A stretch of 64,000 nt of DNA from Omphiscola glabra (taxonomy: Eukaryota; Mollusca; Gastropoda; Lymnaeidae): NCBI GenBank assembly GCA_964017045.1, contig OZ024794.1, forward strand, positions 27,729,315-27,793,314. The letters run 5' to 3'. A program made the translations under genes and the position numbers. Under the pieces are notes generated by a model. That model searched no databases. It saw only the letters and a list, made by a program, of their open reading frames with translations, and was not told the origin of the DNA. This document shows positions 1 to 11,995 of this stretch, in pieces (within the stretch, counting starts at the first letter, position 1; each line of letters starts with the position of its first letter).

Positions 1-499
1 TTTAGTGCATTTTGAGAACCAAGGCATGAGTAACCTTTCTCGGGGGGAAACACTGTTGAATCCAATTTATAAAATAACTTTCCTGCATATCTGTAAACAA
101 AACGGGAAATACGTTGTCAAAGTCAAAAAATTACCCCCTGAATGTTACAATTTTTTAGATGCGATTCTATTGCTTTGAAATATCATGTTGCCAGAGAATG
201 CCATCTGCCACGGTTTCACATCTCACCGCAAGTCACTATCTACCCAAATTGTGTTGTTAAAACCAGCTAAAGACAAGACACCTTTCAGTGCTTATTTGTA
301 CAATATTGTTTTCCTTCCTTTTAAATTAAAAACTAAAATGCTGTGCGATGTCGTCCAGACCATAACCCCCCCCCCCCCCCCCCAACTCTCTAAAGAAAAA
401 AAATCACTAATTTGAAACGAATTACACGCATCAGCTTAATCGAAAACGTAGACCTAATGTCTTCGCTTTATACAACTTCAAAAGCAAAACCTCATATCT
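1..499. other. No gene seen; flank of first array
   Basis: AT-rich sequence with no coding signal I can support. A run of 18 C lies at 366-383. The short open frame starting at 185 has no recognisable motif and reads through this C run. Confidence 0.6.
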
Positions 500-1450
500 G
501 TCCTAGGTAACCTCCAACGCTCAGATTTTTTCTGGGTAACTCCAAAACTCATACTTCTCTTATAAGGTAACCCCCATATCTCATAATTGTCCTATGAGGT
601 GACCCCCAACAAATCCCATATTTGGTCCTATAAGGTAACCCCCAAATCTCATATTTGTCCTATAAGGTAACTGCCAACAAATCTCATATTTGTCCTATAA
701 AGTAACCCCCAAATCTCATATTTGTCTTATAAGGTATCCCCCAACAAATCTCATATTTGTCCTATAGGTATCCCCCAACAAATCCCATATTTGTCCTATA
801 AGGTAACCCCCAAATCTCATATTTGTCCTATAAGGTAACTGCCAACAAATCTCATATTTATCCTATAAGGTAACCCCAAATCCCATCTTTGTCCTATAAG
901 GTAACCCCCAAATCCCATATTTGTCCTATAAGGTAACCCCCAAATCCCATATTTGTCCTATAAGGTAACCCCCAAATCTCATATTTGTCCTATAAGTTAA
1001 CCCCCAAATCCCATATTTGTCCTATAAGGTAACCCCCAAATCTCATATTTGTCCTATAAGGTAACTGCCAACAAATCTCATATTTGTCCTATAAGTTAAC
1101 CCCCAAATCCCATATTTGTCCTATAAGGTAACCCCCAAATGTCATATTTGTCCTATAAGGTAACCCCCAAATCCCATATTTGTCCTATAAGGTAACCCCC
1201 AAATCTCATATTTGTCCTATAAGGTAACCCCCAAATCCCATATTTGTCCTATAAGGTAACCCCCAAATCTCATATTTGTCCTATAAGGTAACTGCCAACA
1301 AATCTCATATTTGTCCTATAAGTTAACCCCCAAATGTCATATTTTGTCCTGGGTAAACCCCAATACCTCATGCATGTTCTGCGTAAACCCCCCCCCCACC
1401 CACACACACACACAAATATAATATTTGTCCTGAGTAACCCCCAAATGTCA
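500..1450. repeat. 32-bp minisatellite, about 24 core copies
   Basis: The core unit contains TTTGTCCTATAAGGTAAC followed by CCCCAAATC(C/T)CATA. Copies are near-identical from about 600 to 1340 and degrade on both edges. A longer variant of about 36 bp carries ACTGCCAACAAATCTC in place of the C run, and it recurs at several places (for example near 670, 840, 1065 and 1290). This suggests that multi-unit blocks were amplified rather than single units. Confidence 0.95.
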
Positions 1451-1739
1451 ACCGAGCCATCGCCGCGAAGCCATGACACTGACCGAACGGCATTAATAAA
1501 GTACAGACACTTATGTCCGTCCTTTCATGTGCCGAGCCAGACCTTCTGTTTGCCCCTGGATGCCCGGTCTTATCAGACGACGTCTTTTCTGGCCTAGTTT
1601 ACTCAATGGGATCTTTAAAGGAGTCTTTCACTGGGACGTCGGCCTAATGGGATGGATTACGAGTCTTTCTTTCTTTCAACCCATTTTTTTACACACTTAA
1701 CCATAGTTTTTTTAAACTTTATTTATCAATTCTTTTTTT

Positions 1740-1835
1740 ACATTCATTACCATTTTTAGATTCTTTACCATTATTTTTAGATTATTTACCATTATTTTTA
1801 GATTCTTTACCATTATTTTTAGATTCTTTTCCAAT
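1740..1835. repeat. 21-bp AT-rich short array
   Basis: About four copies of a unit containing ATTCTTTACCATTATTTTTAG. The surrounding 1690-1990 is T/A-rich with no other structure. Confidence 0.75.
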
Positions 1836-2059
1836 TATTTGTTGCATTCTTAAAAAAAAATATTTACAATTTTTCTTCCATTATTTACCATTTTGTTTTA
1901 CATTCTTACAAGTTGGAAATTTCCTTTAAAATAAGTTTGTGTATACAAAGCTTGGTTTGGAGAATTTAACCATTAAAAAAAATTCAAATTGTTAGAATAC
2001 TTTCTTGCTACTTACAGTTATTTTCTAAAGGCTGTTGGTTTTCTTATAGGCAGCCGTTT

Positions 2060-2425
2060 TGTGTCCAACCCTCAGCCCCACCCCCAGCCACCCTCAGGCA
2101 TCCCAGCCCCCCATTCAACCCCAGCCACCTCCAGCCATCCCCAGCCACCCCAGGCATCCCAGCCCCCAGTCAACCCCAGCCCCCCCCAGCCACCACAACA
2201 ACCCCACCTCCAGCCACCTCCAGCCACCACCAGCCACCACCAGCCACCCCCAGGCATCCCATCCCCCCCATTCAACCCCAGCCACCCCCAGCCACCCCCA
2301 ACAACCCCACCTCCAGCCACCACCAGCCACCCCCAGGCATCCCATCCCCCCATTCAACCCCAGCCACCTCCAGCCACACCCAGCCACCCCCAGCAACCCC
2401 ACCTCCAGCCAGCCCCAAGCACCGT
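2060..2425. repeat. C-rich imperfect array (CCCCAGCCACC-like)
   Basis: Strongly strand-asymmetric C/A sequence built from variants of CCCCAGCCACC, with a longer-range repeat that includes AGGCATCCCA and CATTCAACCCC. It stays open in several frames on both strands: Pro-rich on plus, Gly/Trp-rich on minus. This is what a low-complexity repeat without stop triplets would do, so I do not call a protein. Confidence 0.85.
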
Positions 2426-3100
2426 GCATTGGTAGAAGTTGTTTATATATCCTTTAAAGAGCAGCTTTCGGTTTTCTTGTTTTGGCCTACTAGCAAAGGC
2501 ACGGACTGTACCAGCACTGAAATTGAAACAATGGTTTCAATTATGATATTAGCTTTACGATTCCTCAACGTGGTGACCTATCGGGGATTAAATATAAAAG
2601 TATGACTGGAAGCGGAATTCATAATAACTAGAAGGGGAAAAAAAAGGGGAGACTACAAACTTCTTCCCACCCTCCACCCACTCCCCACGATATAATCCCG
2701 TAAAATTAATCCTTAGGTCAGATGAAATATTGACAATTGATAATTAACAAACCAAATCCAACAACTCAACCTGGGCAACATAAAAGAATACCTTGACCTA
2801 ATTCTAAAGCACTCAGCTCAAGAAACCCGCTATCCTTGAAACGGATGAAGCCCCCCCCCCTTCAACTTGTCGTCAACCCACCCCTCGTCACCCCCCAATC
2901 AAACCTACTGTTTGTTCTTGCGTCGGCGCCTTACACCCGGGGCCTCACTACTTCCAGTCGCCCATGTGATCTACCATGGCACACATCGCCTTGTGCCTGC
3001 CCATGTATTACACCGGAGGATGACCGGAAAGTCCAAATCCGCTTAAGACAGAATTGGCTCAAACTGGAATCGATCATTTACGTCTTCGGGGATATAACAG
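2426..3100. other. No gene seen
   Basis: Mixed sequence with short A and C runs (near 2637 and 2850). I see no domain, splice-site pair, RNA gene or repeat I can name. Confidence 0.55.
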
Positions 3101-3104
3101 GACG

Positions 3105-3300
3105 CGCATTTCGGAGAAAGTGGGGGAGATGGGGAGATAACAGAACGTGTGTGTGGAAGATCGTATGGAGATGGGGAGATGACAGGACGTGTGTGCGGCA
3201 TATAGTGTGGAAGATGAAGAGATAACAAGATGCGCATGTGTCATATAACGTGGGTGATAGGGGAGATAAAGAACGATAGTGTGGCAGATAGTAAGAAAGA
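3105..3300. repeat. Degenerate purine-rich repeat
   Basis: Diverged copies of GGGGAGATAACAGGACGTGTG-like segments (3124, 3173, 3216, 3259). They are too divergent to give a reliable period. Confidence 0.55.
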
Positions 3301-3354
3301 TCGGTAGCGGGGTTTGAGTTACGAGAGTGATGTGCATAAAACAAAGGGTAGTAA

Positions 3355-3865
3355 ATAGTAGGCAAACTGGCGATGTATCAAGGGGGATTACTGTGTAGGA
3401 AAACTGGCGATGTAACAAGGGGGATTACTGTGTAGGAAAACTGGCGATGCAACAAGGGGGATTACTGTGTAGGCAAACTGGCGATGCAACAAGGGGGATT
3501 ACTGTGTAGGCAAACTGGCGATGCAACAAGGGGGTTACTGTGTAGACAAACTGGCGATGTAACAAGGGGGATTACTGTGTAGGCAAACAGGCGATGTAAC
3601 AAGGGGATTACTGTGTAGGCAAACTGGCGATATAACAAGGGGGATTACTGTGTAGGCAAACAGGCGATGTAACAAGGGGGATTACTGTGTAGGCAAACTG
3701 GCGATGTAACAAGGGGGATTACTGTGTAGGAAAACTGGCGATGCAACAAGGGGGATTACTGTGTAGGCAAACAGGCGATGTAACAAGGGGGATTACTGTG
3801 TAGGCAAACAGGCGATGTAACAAGGGGGATTACTGTGTAGGCAAACAGGCGATGCAACAAGGGGT
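3355..3865. repeat. 37-bp minisatellite, about 14 copies
   Basis: The unit contains GGCGATGTAACAAGGGGGAT then TACTGTGTAGGCAAACT. Variant positions (TGTAAC/TGCAAC, AACTGG/AACAGG, GGCAAA/GGAAAA) are mixed along the array. The copies abut with no unique spacers, so this is not a CRISPR array despite the unit length. Confidence 0.95.
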
Positions 3866-3934
3866 TATTTAGTAAAATACAACAAAACCAGAAGAAAATT
3901 AAATGAAATTTGAAAAACCGAGCGCTATAAGTGT

Positions 3935-4435
3935 AGGAGCGTTGTACGAGGGTGAGAGCTTTGAAAGGGGTAGAGAGTGTTGAACGAGGTCAAAAGAGTT
4001 GTACGATGGTTGTACGTAGGTGAGAGCATTGTACGTAGGTGATAGCGTTGTATGTAGGTGAGAGCGTTGTACGAGGTCGAGAGCGTTGAACGAGGGTGAG
4101 AGCGTTGTACGTAGGTGAGAGCGTTGTACGTAGGTGAGAGCGTTGCACGTAGGTGAGAGCGTTGCACGTAGGTGAGAGCGTTGAAAGGGGTCGAGAGTGT
4201 TGAACGAGGTCAAAAGAGTTGTACGAGGGTTGTACGTAGGTGAGAGCATTGTACGTAGGTGATAGCGTTGTATGTAGGTGAGAGCGTTGTACGAGGTCGA
4301 GAGCGTTGAACGAGGGTGAGAGCGTTGTACGTAGGTGAGAGCGTTGTACGTAGGTGAGAGCGTTGAACGAGATCGAGAGTGTTGAACGAGGTCAAGAGCG
4401 TTGAACGAGGTCAAGAGCGTTGAACGAGGATGAGA
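3935..4435. repeat. 19-bp minisatellite with a long super-repeat
   Basis: The basic unit is GTTGTACGTAGGTGAGAGC with substitutions. A block that includes GAAAGGGGT(A/C)GAGAGTGTTG and a CAAAAGAGTTGTACGA segment appears near 3960 and again near 4185, so a stretch of about 225 bp was itself duplicated. Three units equal 57 nt, which keeps minus-strand frames open. I do not treat these as genes. Confidence 0.92.
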
Positions 4436-4765
4436 AAATTGGTAAAGACATGTATAAATTCAAACGTTTCAGAAAATCATACTGTCAAAATGATTCTGAG
4501 GTGGAACACATAATTTTCAATACATCCAGGTTTACGAGATATTCTTTTAGATACATAATCCAAAGATAAAATTTACGTTTCAAATGTCAAACTAGAAGGA
4601 GTTGGAATTAATAAGGAATACATTTTGCATTGCTAAAATATATAATTACAATACATTCCAGTCTTTGAATTATTAACTTCTTAGGATCTTTTCTCTCAAA
4701 GTTTTACTAGTCAAATTTCTATTTTAAAATTAAATCTTTTTTTTTTGCCCACGTTTCCTAAACAA
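4436..4765. other. No gene seen, AT-rich
   Basis: AT-rich unique sequence between two arrays, with no coding or RNA signal recognised. Confidence 0.55.
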
Positions 4766-4978
4766 TGCGTTTGGTCAGTGCTTCGCATGGAAGGCATTTG
4801 GTCGATACTTCGTTGGTGTATTGTTGTATATCATTGTAAGGCATTTGGTCGACACTTCGTTGGTGTATTGATATGTATCATTGGAAGGCATTTGGTCGAT
4901 CCTTCGTTGGTGTATTGTTGTGTATCATTGGAAGGCATTTGGTCGATACTTCGTTAGTGTATTGTTGTGTATCATTTG
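4766..4978. repeat. 47-bp minisatellite, about 4 copies
   Basis: The unit contains GGAAGGCATTTGGTCGATAC, TTCGTTGGTGTATTG and TGTATCATT. Edges fade at both ends. Confidence 0.9.
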
Positions 4979-5180
4979 GAACTTTTGATGATCCTGATAT
5001 TTTATAACTCATTAACTCTCAAAATCCGCCTTTCTTTAATAAGTATTGTCTGGGATCAGCAATTTATTAGGTGTTTTTTTTTAATCAACGCCTAGTAAAT
5101 ATGTGTACAGTTATTATCTCTTACAATGACTGATCCTCCACACCTACATCCTATAGTCAGCTAATGGTCTAATGCAGGCC

Positions 5181-5605
5181 TCATCATTATGTCCCTTAGT
5201 CCTTGGACCGTTGGGGCGCCACAGATGACATGAAAACTTTCTTTCCTCTCGGTTTTCTGCACTTCGTACAGCATCGCCTAGTTTCAAGTTCTGCTGTTCA
5301 TGTCCAGGACTCACAGGCATACAAGAAAACGGAGAGGACTAATGAGCGCAGCCTGATTTTGGTGCTGGGGGCTATATTTTTGTCGTTCCATGTTTTCTTG
5401 AGCCTCTTTAGTGCTGTTGTGGTCTGGGCAAACCTGGCTTTTATTTGGGCTTGAAGCCTTCATTTGAGACTTTTGCTCCTAGGTACTTGAAGCTGCCTAC
5501 TGCCTCTAATCTTTCTTCCCCGACATAATTTATGTGGCGATGCCAGTTGTGCTATTCGTCATCATTTGTGTCTTTTCGGCACTCATTTGCAAGCCAAAAG
5601 ACGAT
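5181..5605 (-). mobile_element. LINE remnant: C-terminal part of an APE-type reverse transcriptase ORF
   Basis: Read on the minus strand, pieces in different frames give FKYLGAKVSNEG, then ARFAQTTTALKRLKKTWNDK, then IRLRSLVLSVFLYACESWT, followed by a stop and more tail. In known animal non-LTR retrotransposons this series lies after the RT catalytic core, at the thumb/C-terminal region. The minus-strand 3' end is a short ATGATGA-like tail (plus 5181-5192). At least two frameshifts and internal stops show that it is dead. It differs in sequence from the LINEs at 16.8 and 31.8 kb, so it is probably another family. The hAT MITE at 5623 lies directly beside it. Confidence 0.8.
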
Positions 5606-5622
5606 GAAGTCTTGTCGAGACG

Positions 5623-5867
5623 TAGGCCTGCACAACTCAAAATGTAAGGCGGGCCGTAATACTTTATGAAAAACTTGTATTTTCCAAAATACAATAAGAC
5701 AATGGCTTGTGCGGGCCAAAAGAAAATAGGATTTTTTTATTTTTTTTTTGGGGGGGGGAGCTATTACGAAAATAATAAGAATAAAGAATAGTTCGTTACT
5801 TCGCGGGCCGCCAAGTGGGTGCTGGCGGGCCGCATCTGGCCTGCTGGCCGTATGTTGTGCAGGCCTG
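5623..5867. mobile_element. hAT-type MITE (CAGGCCTGCACAAC termini)
   Basis: The left end AGGCCTGCACAAC is matched by GTTGTGCAGGCCTG on the right, a terminal inverted repeat of about 13 bp. The interior has GGCGGGCCGTAATAC near the left end and repeated GCGGGCCGC motifs near the right. The flanks GTCGAGAC and GTCTAAAG could be a decayed 8-bp duplication (5 of 8). A second copy lies inverted at 37995-38159, which confirms the boundaries. No transposase is encoded. Confidence 0.85.
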
Positions 5868-5984
5868 GTCTAAAGAAATTGCCTCGCAACAGGGCTCAAG
5901 CAACACAGAAATAAACTGATGTATGGTTAGTCCTTTACAGAAGATTCACAAACAGTCGTTGTGGAAGGCAAGCTGCTAGCTCTT

Positions 5985-6285
5985 AGGGCTGATAGAGGGG
6001 CGATGATGCTAACCACACAGACCCACAGAGGGGCCATGATGCTAACCGCATGGGCTCACATAAGGGCCATCATGCTAACCACACAGGCCCACAGCGGGGC
6101 CATGATGCTAACCGCATGGGCTCACGTAGGAGCCATGACGATAAACACATAGGCCCACAGAGGGGGCTCGATGCTAACCACACGGGCTGACAGAGTAGCC
6201 ATGATGCTAACCACACAGGCCCACAGAGTGGCCATGACCCTAATCGCACGGGCTCACATAGCGGCCATGACGCTTATCACGCTAC
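5985..6285. repeat. 33-bp minisatellite, about 9 copies
   Basis: The unit contains GGGGCCATGATGCTAACC then (A/G)CACAGGCCCACAGA. Alternate copies carry CGCATGGGCTCACATA instead, so the array looks partly dimeric (66 bp). The period is a multiple of three and keeps a plus frame open. Confidence 0.9.
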
Positions 6286-6419
6286 CTCGTTTTAATGCGA
6301 TGACGTTAAAAATAGACGTTTTCGGGAACTCATTAGACGAGCGAGTTCTCAGCAACAGGCTCACGCGGATGTCACGACTACTCGAGCGGAAACTGGTGAG
6401 GGTTAATTAGAGGAGGGGG

Positions 6420-6965
6420 AGGGAGGGAGGAGAAAAAAAAACACAGACCTTAAGAAATGTTGGGGGACAATTAAAGACTTCCCAAAATCGGATCTGATTC
6501 CCAAATTGGTTCCTCAGACGTTGTTTTTTTAGAAGCTTAATGAAAATTGTATGTTTTGAATCATTTTATCGAAACAAATCGATGGCAGGGACGCTGCAAG
6601 CGAGATTGGCTTAACCGTTGCGCTGCGACTTTCTTGTGACGTCAAAGAATGTCAATCTATAAGCGTTTTTGCAAACGTACCGACATTTTATCTGAAATTA
6701 TATCATTATTTTTTTTTCAAAGATAGTGGGCAAATTAAATCTTGAAGTTTCACATACCATCTAATCATACAAGAAACGACATGAGCATATTAAATAGGCC
6801 ATGACGACTGGGAGGATATAGGAAATACAGGTAAAAAAGGAAGAGACGGAGACACAAACAAAATCCACAGAGGGAAAACTGAACGATTTTTTTTAAGGAA
6901 CCCGTAGCGCTATTTATGCAAAGAAAGAAGGAAGACAAAAATTAAAGAACGAAAAACGAAATGGC

Positions 6966-7029
<64 letters not shown>

Positions 7030-7360
7030 TGAAAGAAAGAAAAATGGAAATAAGCTTAGAAAAGGGAAGAGGGAAAATTAAATAAAGAGAGAAAGAAAGA
7101 AAAAAATAATAAATGAAAAGGGAATGAGGGTCGAAAGAAAGGGAGAAAGAAATAAAGAAAATAAAATCGAAAGAAAGAAGAATGAAACAAAAAAGTAAAG
7201 AAGACGGGAATATAGGGAAAAGGGAAAGAAATGAAGAAAAGGAATGATGAAAGAAAGAACGCGTTAAGGGAGAATGAAAAAAAAAAGAAAGAACGTAAGG
7301 AAGGAAGGAAGCAAAGAACGAAAAGAAGGAACGATGTATAAAATACTCACACTAACAGGT
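6420..7360. repeat. Purine-rich tract with (GA)n microsatellite
   Basis: The plus strand is rich in GAAA and AAGG words from about 6820 to 7330, with a nearly pure (GA)n run at about 6965-7027. The part from 6480 to 6820 is ordinary AT-rich sequence. No gene seen. Confidence 0.8.
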
Positions 7361-9011
7361 ACAACAAGACATACTTCGTGCGCGTACCATCCGTTTCGCA
7401 TGCGAATACTCCAACGTAAATCCCAGCGCTAAGTTAGGTGAATATTAATACATTCAATAAAATACATTCGCACCAACGGCCGCTGTACAAAAGATCCGGG
7501 TCACTTCTGAGCCGGCTCGTTGCGTCTTGAGATAGATCAGAACCTATCAAAATCACTACGGGTCTGCTCAAGGCGGCCTGCAGGCGACGTGAAAAATTCC
7601 CCCCCCCCCCCTGTCAGCGAATGGGATTTACGACTTGGAAAAGGGAGGGGGGTGGCCACACAAATAATCTAAAATAAAAGCGAAGAAATGAAAATAAAAT
7701 GGATTAAAAGAGTAAAAAAAAAGAAAGGGTAAAAAAAAGTCAGGGTAAAAAAAATAAAAAAATTTTTATACCCTCCCCCAGTAACTACGCATGTTTATGT
7801 TTAGTTTCGAAGTCAAGTACAATTATTATAATGATTTAAGAGAAAATGACTCAAGGCCTTCGTGAGCAGTGCTAGATTTTGAAGGTATCGGGTTGGGGTG
7901 GGGGGTGGAGGCGGGCAAAACACGCGATAATCCTCACGGTTACTGGAGAAAATGTATTTCCTATAGCTTCCACGCCGTTATTTGGTTGACAAATGCAATC
8001 TGTCCCAACATTTGGCTCGTCAGATGAACAGTACGTCACAAAGGACTGAAAACAAGCATACAAAGATAAACTATACCAGAGCCATGGATATCAACGATAA
8101 TCAATTAAAGTGTACCTCTAAGTTGGTATCAAATTAGCACGATCAAATATACAGAAATTTTAAAAAAAAAGAAAAAGAAATTAACCTAGAGCAAGTGAAA
8201 AATTATAATACTAGCAAGGTGGAAATAGTAATCCAAACACTCACGTTGATATATAGTGTGCGTCTTATTGGGTTCCTGTAAGTCAGTAAGTCTCGTAAGT
8301 CTTGTAAAAGTCTGCCGGTCACAGTCAACCGTCTTATTTATAGTGAGGGCGTCAGAACTCTCGAGAACAGAACGTAATTAATCACCATAGAGTATGTATC
8401 CCTCTATGTAGCATAATGTAGTCCCTTCTGGAAACAAAAAAAAAACAAAAAACTTCCCAATCAAGAGAGGTTTGGAAGGGGAAAAAAGGGCGGGGGGTAG
8501 TTAATTGGTTACGTCAAAACAAAGGTGCAGGTAAGGTTGCTTTCCATGGTGAACAAAAGCTAGGTCAACACACAGGCTATAAAAGCGATTGTTAATTTTG
8601 TTCCTTTTTTTTCTTTTCAAAACGAAGAAACTTCCAAATATCGGGGCCCTCTGACGGTCGATGCCAGTCAGAGGTTGAGCGAGTAAACTCGGAACAACTC
8701 CACGGACCAATAGGTCATCTCAACTCCTCCAGCAGTCACCGACAATTTCTGTAGAGATTTCATCTGGACTCACGTCATGTGGGCAAACAGATCGACTACA
8801 TTTATTTTTTCTATAGCGCACATTTACCACTTGCGGTCTCGGCAAAAGTAAAGTTGTTGATTATTTTTTGTTGTTGTTGCTTTTTCGTTGACCTCGGGGG
8901 GGGGGGGGGGGAGGTTGTGACGGCGATGTGGTGGGGGCAGTTAGAACTCTTTATTATCTCTTTTCCTCTTTTACTTTCCATTGCGTTTTTTCTTCAATGT
9001 CCGTAAAGTAG
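7361..9011. other. No gene seen
   Basis: Unique sequence with C runs near 7600 and G runs near 8890. No coding domain, SINE or inverted-repeat element was recognised. The interval 7365-7470 is a little GC-richer but offers nothing specific. Confidence 0.5.
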
Positions 9012-9365
9012 CGTGAACACGCGTGTTTGCTCTCTTCTTGTTATACATTGACACGCGTGTTTGCTCTCCTCTTGTTGTACATTGACACGCGTGTGTGCTC
9101 TCTTCTTGTTATACATTGACACGCGTGTTTGCTCTCTTCTTGTGTACATTGGCACGCGTGTTTGCTTTCTTCTTGTTGTACATTGACACGCGTGTTTGCT
9201 CTCTTCTTGTTATACATTGACACGCGTGTTTGCTCTCTTCTTGTATACATTGACACGCGTGTTTGCTTTCTTCTTGTTATACATTGACACGCGTGTTTGC
9301 TCTCTTCGTGTTATACATTGACACGCGTGTTTGCTCACTTCTTGTTATACATTGACACACGGCGA
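9012..9365. repeat. 34-bp minisatellite, about 10 copies
   Basis: The unit contains ATTGACACGCGTGTTTGCTC then TCTTCTTGTTATAC. Some copies lack a few bases in the TTGTTATAC part. A minus-strand frame is open through it as a by-product. Confidence 0.93.
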
Positions 9366-9698
9366 CATCGGCTATCAACTACGTACGCGTTCAACGGTTA
9401 TCGCTCCCATTATTGTTTCTAATGCGGTGCTTGTTAACGTTCAAGGATGTGTCACCCGATTCCCTTGCGTGTGTCTGTGCGTGTGGATACAAAGCTGTAT
9501 TGGCGCAACGAAGTGCTTAATGTTTACAGAGTTCCGAGTTGTGACAATGTGTCACGTGTTCCACTTTTTTATTGGTGTGGGGTGGGGGGTGATGTATCTC
9601 GTCATAATTCAGGATACGCCGCTGACTGTTGCGTATGTGTGCGTTATGTGCGTATTTGGTAGACCTTGAGCCGTCTTGTGTGGTCTGGTCCTGGAACA

Positions 9699-9885
9699 CA
9701 GGGCCGGCCTTAGGCCATTGCAACCTATGCGGCCGCAATGGGCCCCGCAATTTCATAGGCCCCGCCCCGAATTTATCTTCTAATACAAAATCTTAATTTT
9801 CACTTATTATCCTTATCCTCTACCCAGAATGGGCCCCGCGCAGTCCGTTTCGCATAGTCCCCCGCAATTGTTAGGGTCGGCCCTG
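9699..9885. mobile_element. hAT-type MITE with 8-bp target duplication
   Basis: The left end CAGGGCCGGCCTTAGG is matched by the reverse complement of TTAGGGTCGGCCCTG at the right. It is flanked by CTGGAACA (9691-9698) and CAGGAACA (9886-9893), 7 of 8 bases identical, as expected for hAT insertion. The interior has two GGGCCCCGC motifs and no coding capacity. Length 187 bp. Confidence 0.92.
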
Positions 9886-10384
9886 CAGGAACAGATTGGT
9901 CTTAGAAGGTTATCCTCCACCCGAGACAGTTAATTTCCACAGTTAAATTATGTACAGTAAATATACGAAAGCCGTAATAGGACACGTTTGGTATAAGCTT
10001 AGTGGGTCTGGGTATTGTGTTACGTCCCCGGGGGGGGGGGGGGGGGGGGTTGTTTATCTATTAAAACACATTTAAAACATTAACATACTTTTAAAACACA
10101 TTTCTTGATTTTTCCTTTGAAGTATTTCGTTAAACTTTTAAAAATAATTATGGCATTTGGGACGAATACTATTTTTATGCCAAAGAGCAGTTTTAAAACA
10201 TCCGTGATCGCAAATATATATTTATATATCTTACAAATTGTGAATGCAAAACTACGGCACTATGACTTATTTGGTACATTTCTACGTTCTACACAGTCGA
10301 AACTGGAGAAACAAAAAAAATTAATTAAACGGAAAAATATTGCTTTGAAATAGTAGATTCAGGTACGTGAAGGCTTGAATCAAG
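9886..10384. other. No gene seen; long G run
   Basis: AT-rich, with an unbroken run of about 21 G ending at 10049. No element ends found. Confidence 0.55.
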
Positions 10385-10552
10385 GCGAATTGTCGTTTTG
10401 TCACCTTGTCATTTAGTCACCTTATGGTTTTTTGTCACCTTGTCGTTTTGTCATCTTGTCGTTTTGTCACCCTGTCGTTTTGTCACTTTGTCGTTTTTGT
10501 CACCTTGTCGTTTTTGTCACTTGTCATTTTGTCATTAGTCGTTTTGTCATGG
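10385..10552. repeat. 16-bp minisatellite, about 10 copies
   Basis: Variants of GTCGTTTTGTCACCTT, with the T run varying from four to six. Confidence 0.88.
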
Positions 10553-11082
10553 AACCCGTACGAACACATCAGCAAGAACATTTAGATGTTATAGCTGACA
10601 GCGTCTAGAACAATATAATAGGAAGGGGAGACGTGGGGTAACATTTGAAAGGTTCGGTGTTCAGGGAATAAATGCATTTATTTATTTGTATACGAAAATG
10701 CGTTTTAGCTCGGTGGTGCGTACAAAAATAATACGATAAGCGCGAGGGATGTGGAAAAATTAAAAAGATGCAATTTTACTTTAAAATCCTACGACTTTCA
10801 TGGGAATTCTCAACGTTTAAATAAATGGACCACAAAATTTGAATATGACAAAAAAAGACCGACAGAGGCGTTCTCCAAATGGCGATCCACAGACCGGCAC
10901 CGGTCCGCGAGCTTTACGTTGCCGGTCCGCACAGCATGAATACTTAAAAAAGGGAAATATAATTAGAAATCTGGTACCGGTCCTTGGTTCAACGGCAATA
11001 CTTAAAAGTTTGGGAGACACCAGCCCAGAGACTTCATCTTTTCTCTGTATTTCGGGCCCAATTACTGGCCTAAAGTTCATCG
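10553..11082. other. No gene seen
   Basis: Open frames of up to 168 aa run into the following 30-bp array but show no recognisable domain. I see no reliable exon signal. Confidence 0.5.
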
Positions 11083-11290
11083 ACAGGCCGCCCATACCAC
11101 ATCATCCATTCAAAGGACCGCCCATACCACAGCACTCATTCAAAGGGCCGCCCATACCCCAGTATACATTCAAAGGCCGCCCGTATAACAGCACCCATTC
11201 AAAGGGCCGCCCATACAACAGCACCCATTCAAAGGAACGCCCATATAACATCAACCATTCAAAGGGCCACCTATTCAACAGTCGAGATGG
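11083..11290. repeat. 30-bp minisatellite, about 7 copies
   Basis: The unit contains CATTCAAAGGGCCGCCCATA then CAACAGCACC. The period is a multiple of three, so frames on both strands stay open. Confidence 0.9.
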
Positions 11291-11741
11291 CTCATTCGAA
11301 AAGCTCAGCCTCCGACACTTAACTAAAGTCACATTAAAATATTGATCACGTGAGAAGCGTTTAGACAGAACGCGTATAATAACGAACACATTTCGTTGCT
11401 GCTTCCAATGCTGTAAACTTTTTATTCATATGGGGTGGGGGGTGGGGGGTATTATGAAACGCCCAAAAACTAGATCTCTGCACATAAGGTTGCAATTTTT
11501 CTTCTCTTTTTTTTCCCCAATGCGCATTCCAGTAAGTGTTATTGTTTACATGTATTTCAAATGTATTTATCAGCTGCACGTTTCAATATTAACAGTCTTT
11601 AGAATGAAGGGAAAAAACACTACAGCCTCGATTTTGATACAGAGGAAGATCTATCATCATGACTCCCTTTAAGTTGTGTTAGAATTTGTTCGAAAAACTT
11701 AATCCAAAACTGGTGGCTGTTGCGCCTATTTACAGTAAGGT
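11291..11741. other. No gene seen
   Basis: AT-rich unique sequence, including a short GGGGTGGG run near 11433. Nothing recognised. Confidence 0.5.
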
Positions 11742-11995
11742 TCGCAACATCTATTATGAAGCCAGCAAGTAACTGTTCATAAAGCCAGTATGTAACCGTC
11801 CATATAGCCATCATTTAACCGTCCAAAAAGCTAGCATGCAACCGTCCATAAATACAGGATGCAACTGTCTAGAAAGCCAGCATGTAACCATCCATAAGGC
11901 TAGCATGCAACCGTCCACAAAGACAGCATGTAAGTGTTCATAAGGCCAGCAATTTATCGTCGATAAAGCCAGCATGTAACTGTCCCAACCTGTCC
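11742..11995. repeat. 23-bp minisatellite, about 11 copies, diverged
   Basis: The unit resembles AAGCCAGCATGTAACCGTCC followed by ATA. Copies differ at several positions, so the array is older than most here. Confidence 0.85.

Noticed and set aside
2072..2457. Pro-rich or Gly/Trp-rich secreted protein
   Set aside because: Two plus frames and two minus frames are open over the same C/A-rich imperfect repeat.
3355..3865. CRISPR-like regular repeats (37-bp period)
   Set aside because: Units abut without unique spacers and the window is eukaryotic. The same applies to the other 24-37-bp arrays.
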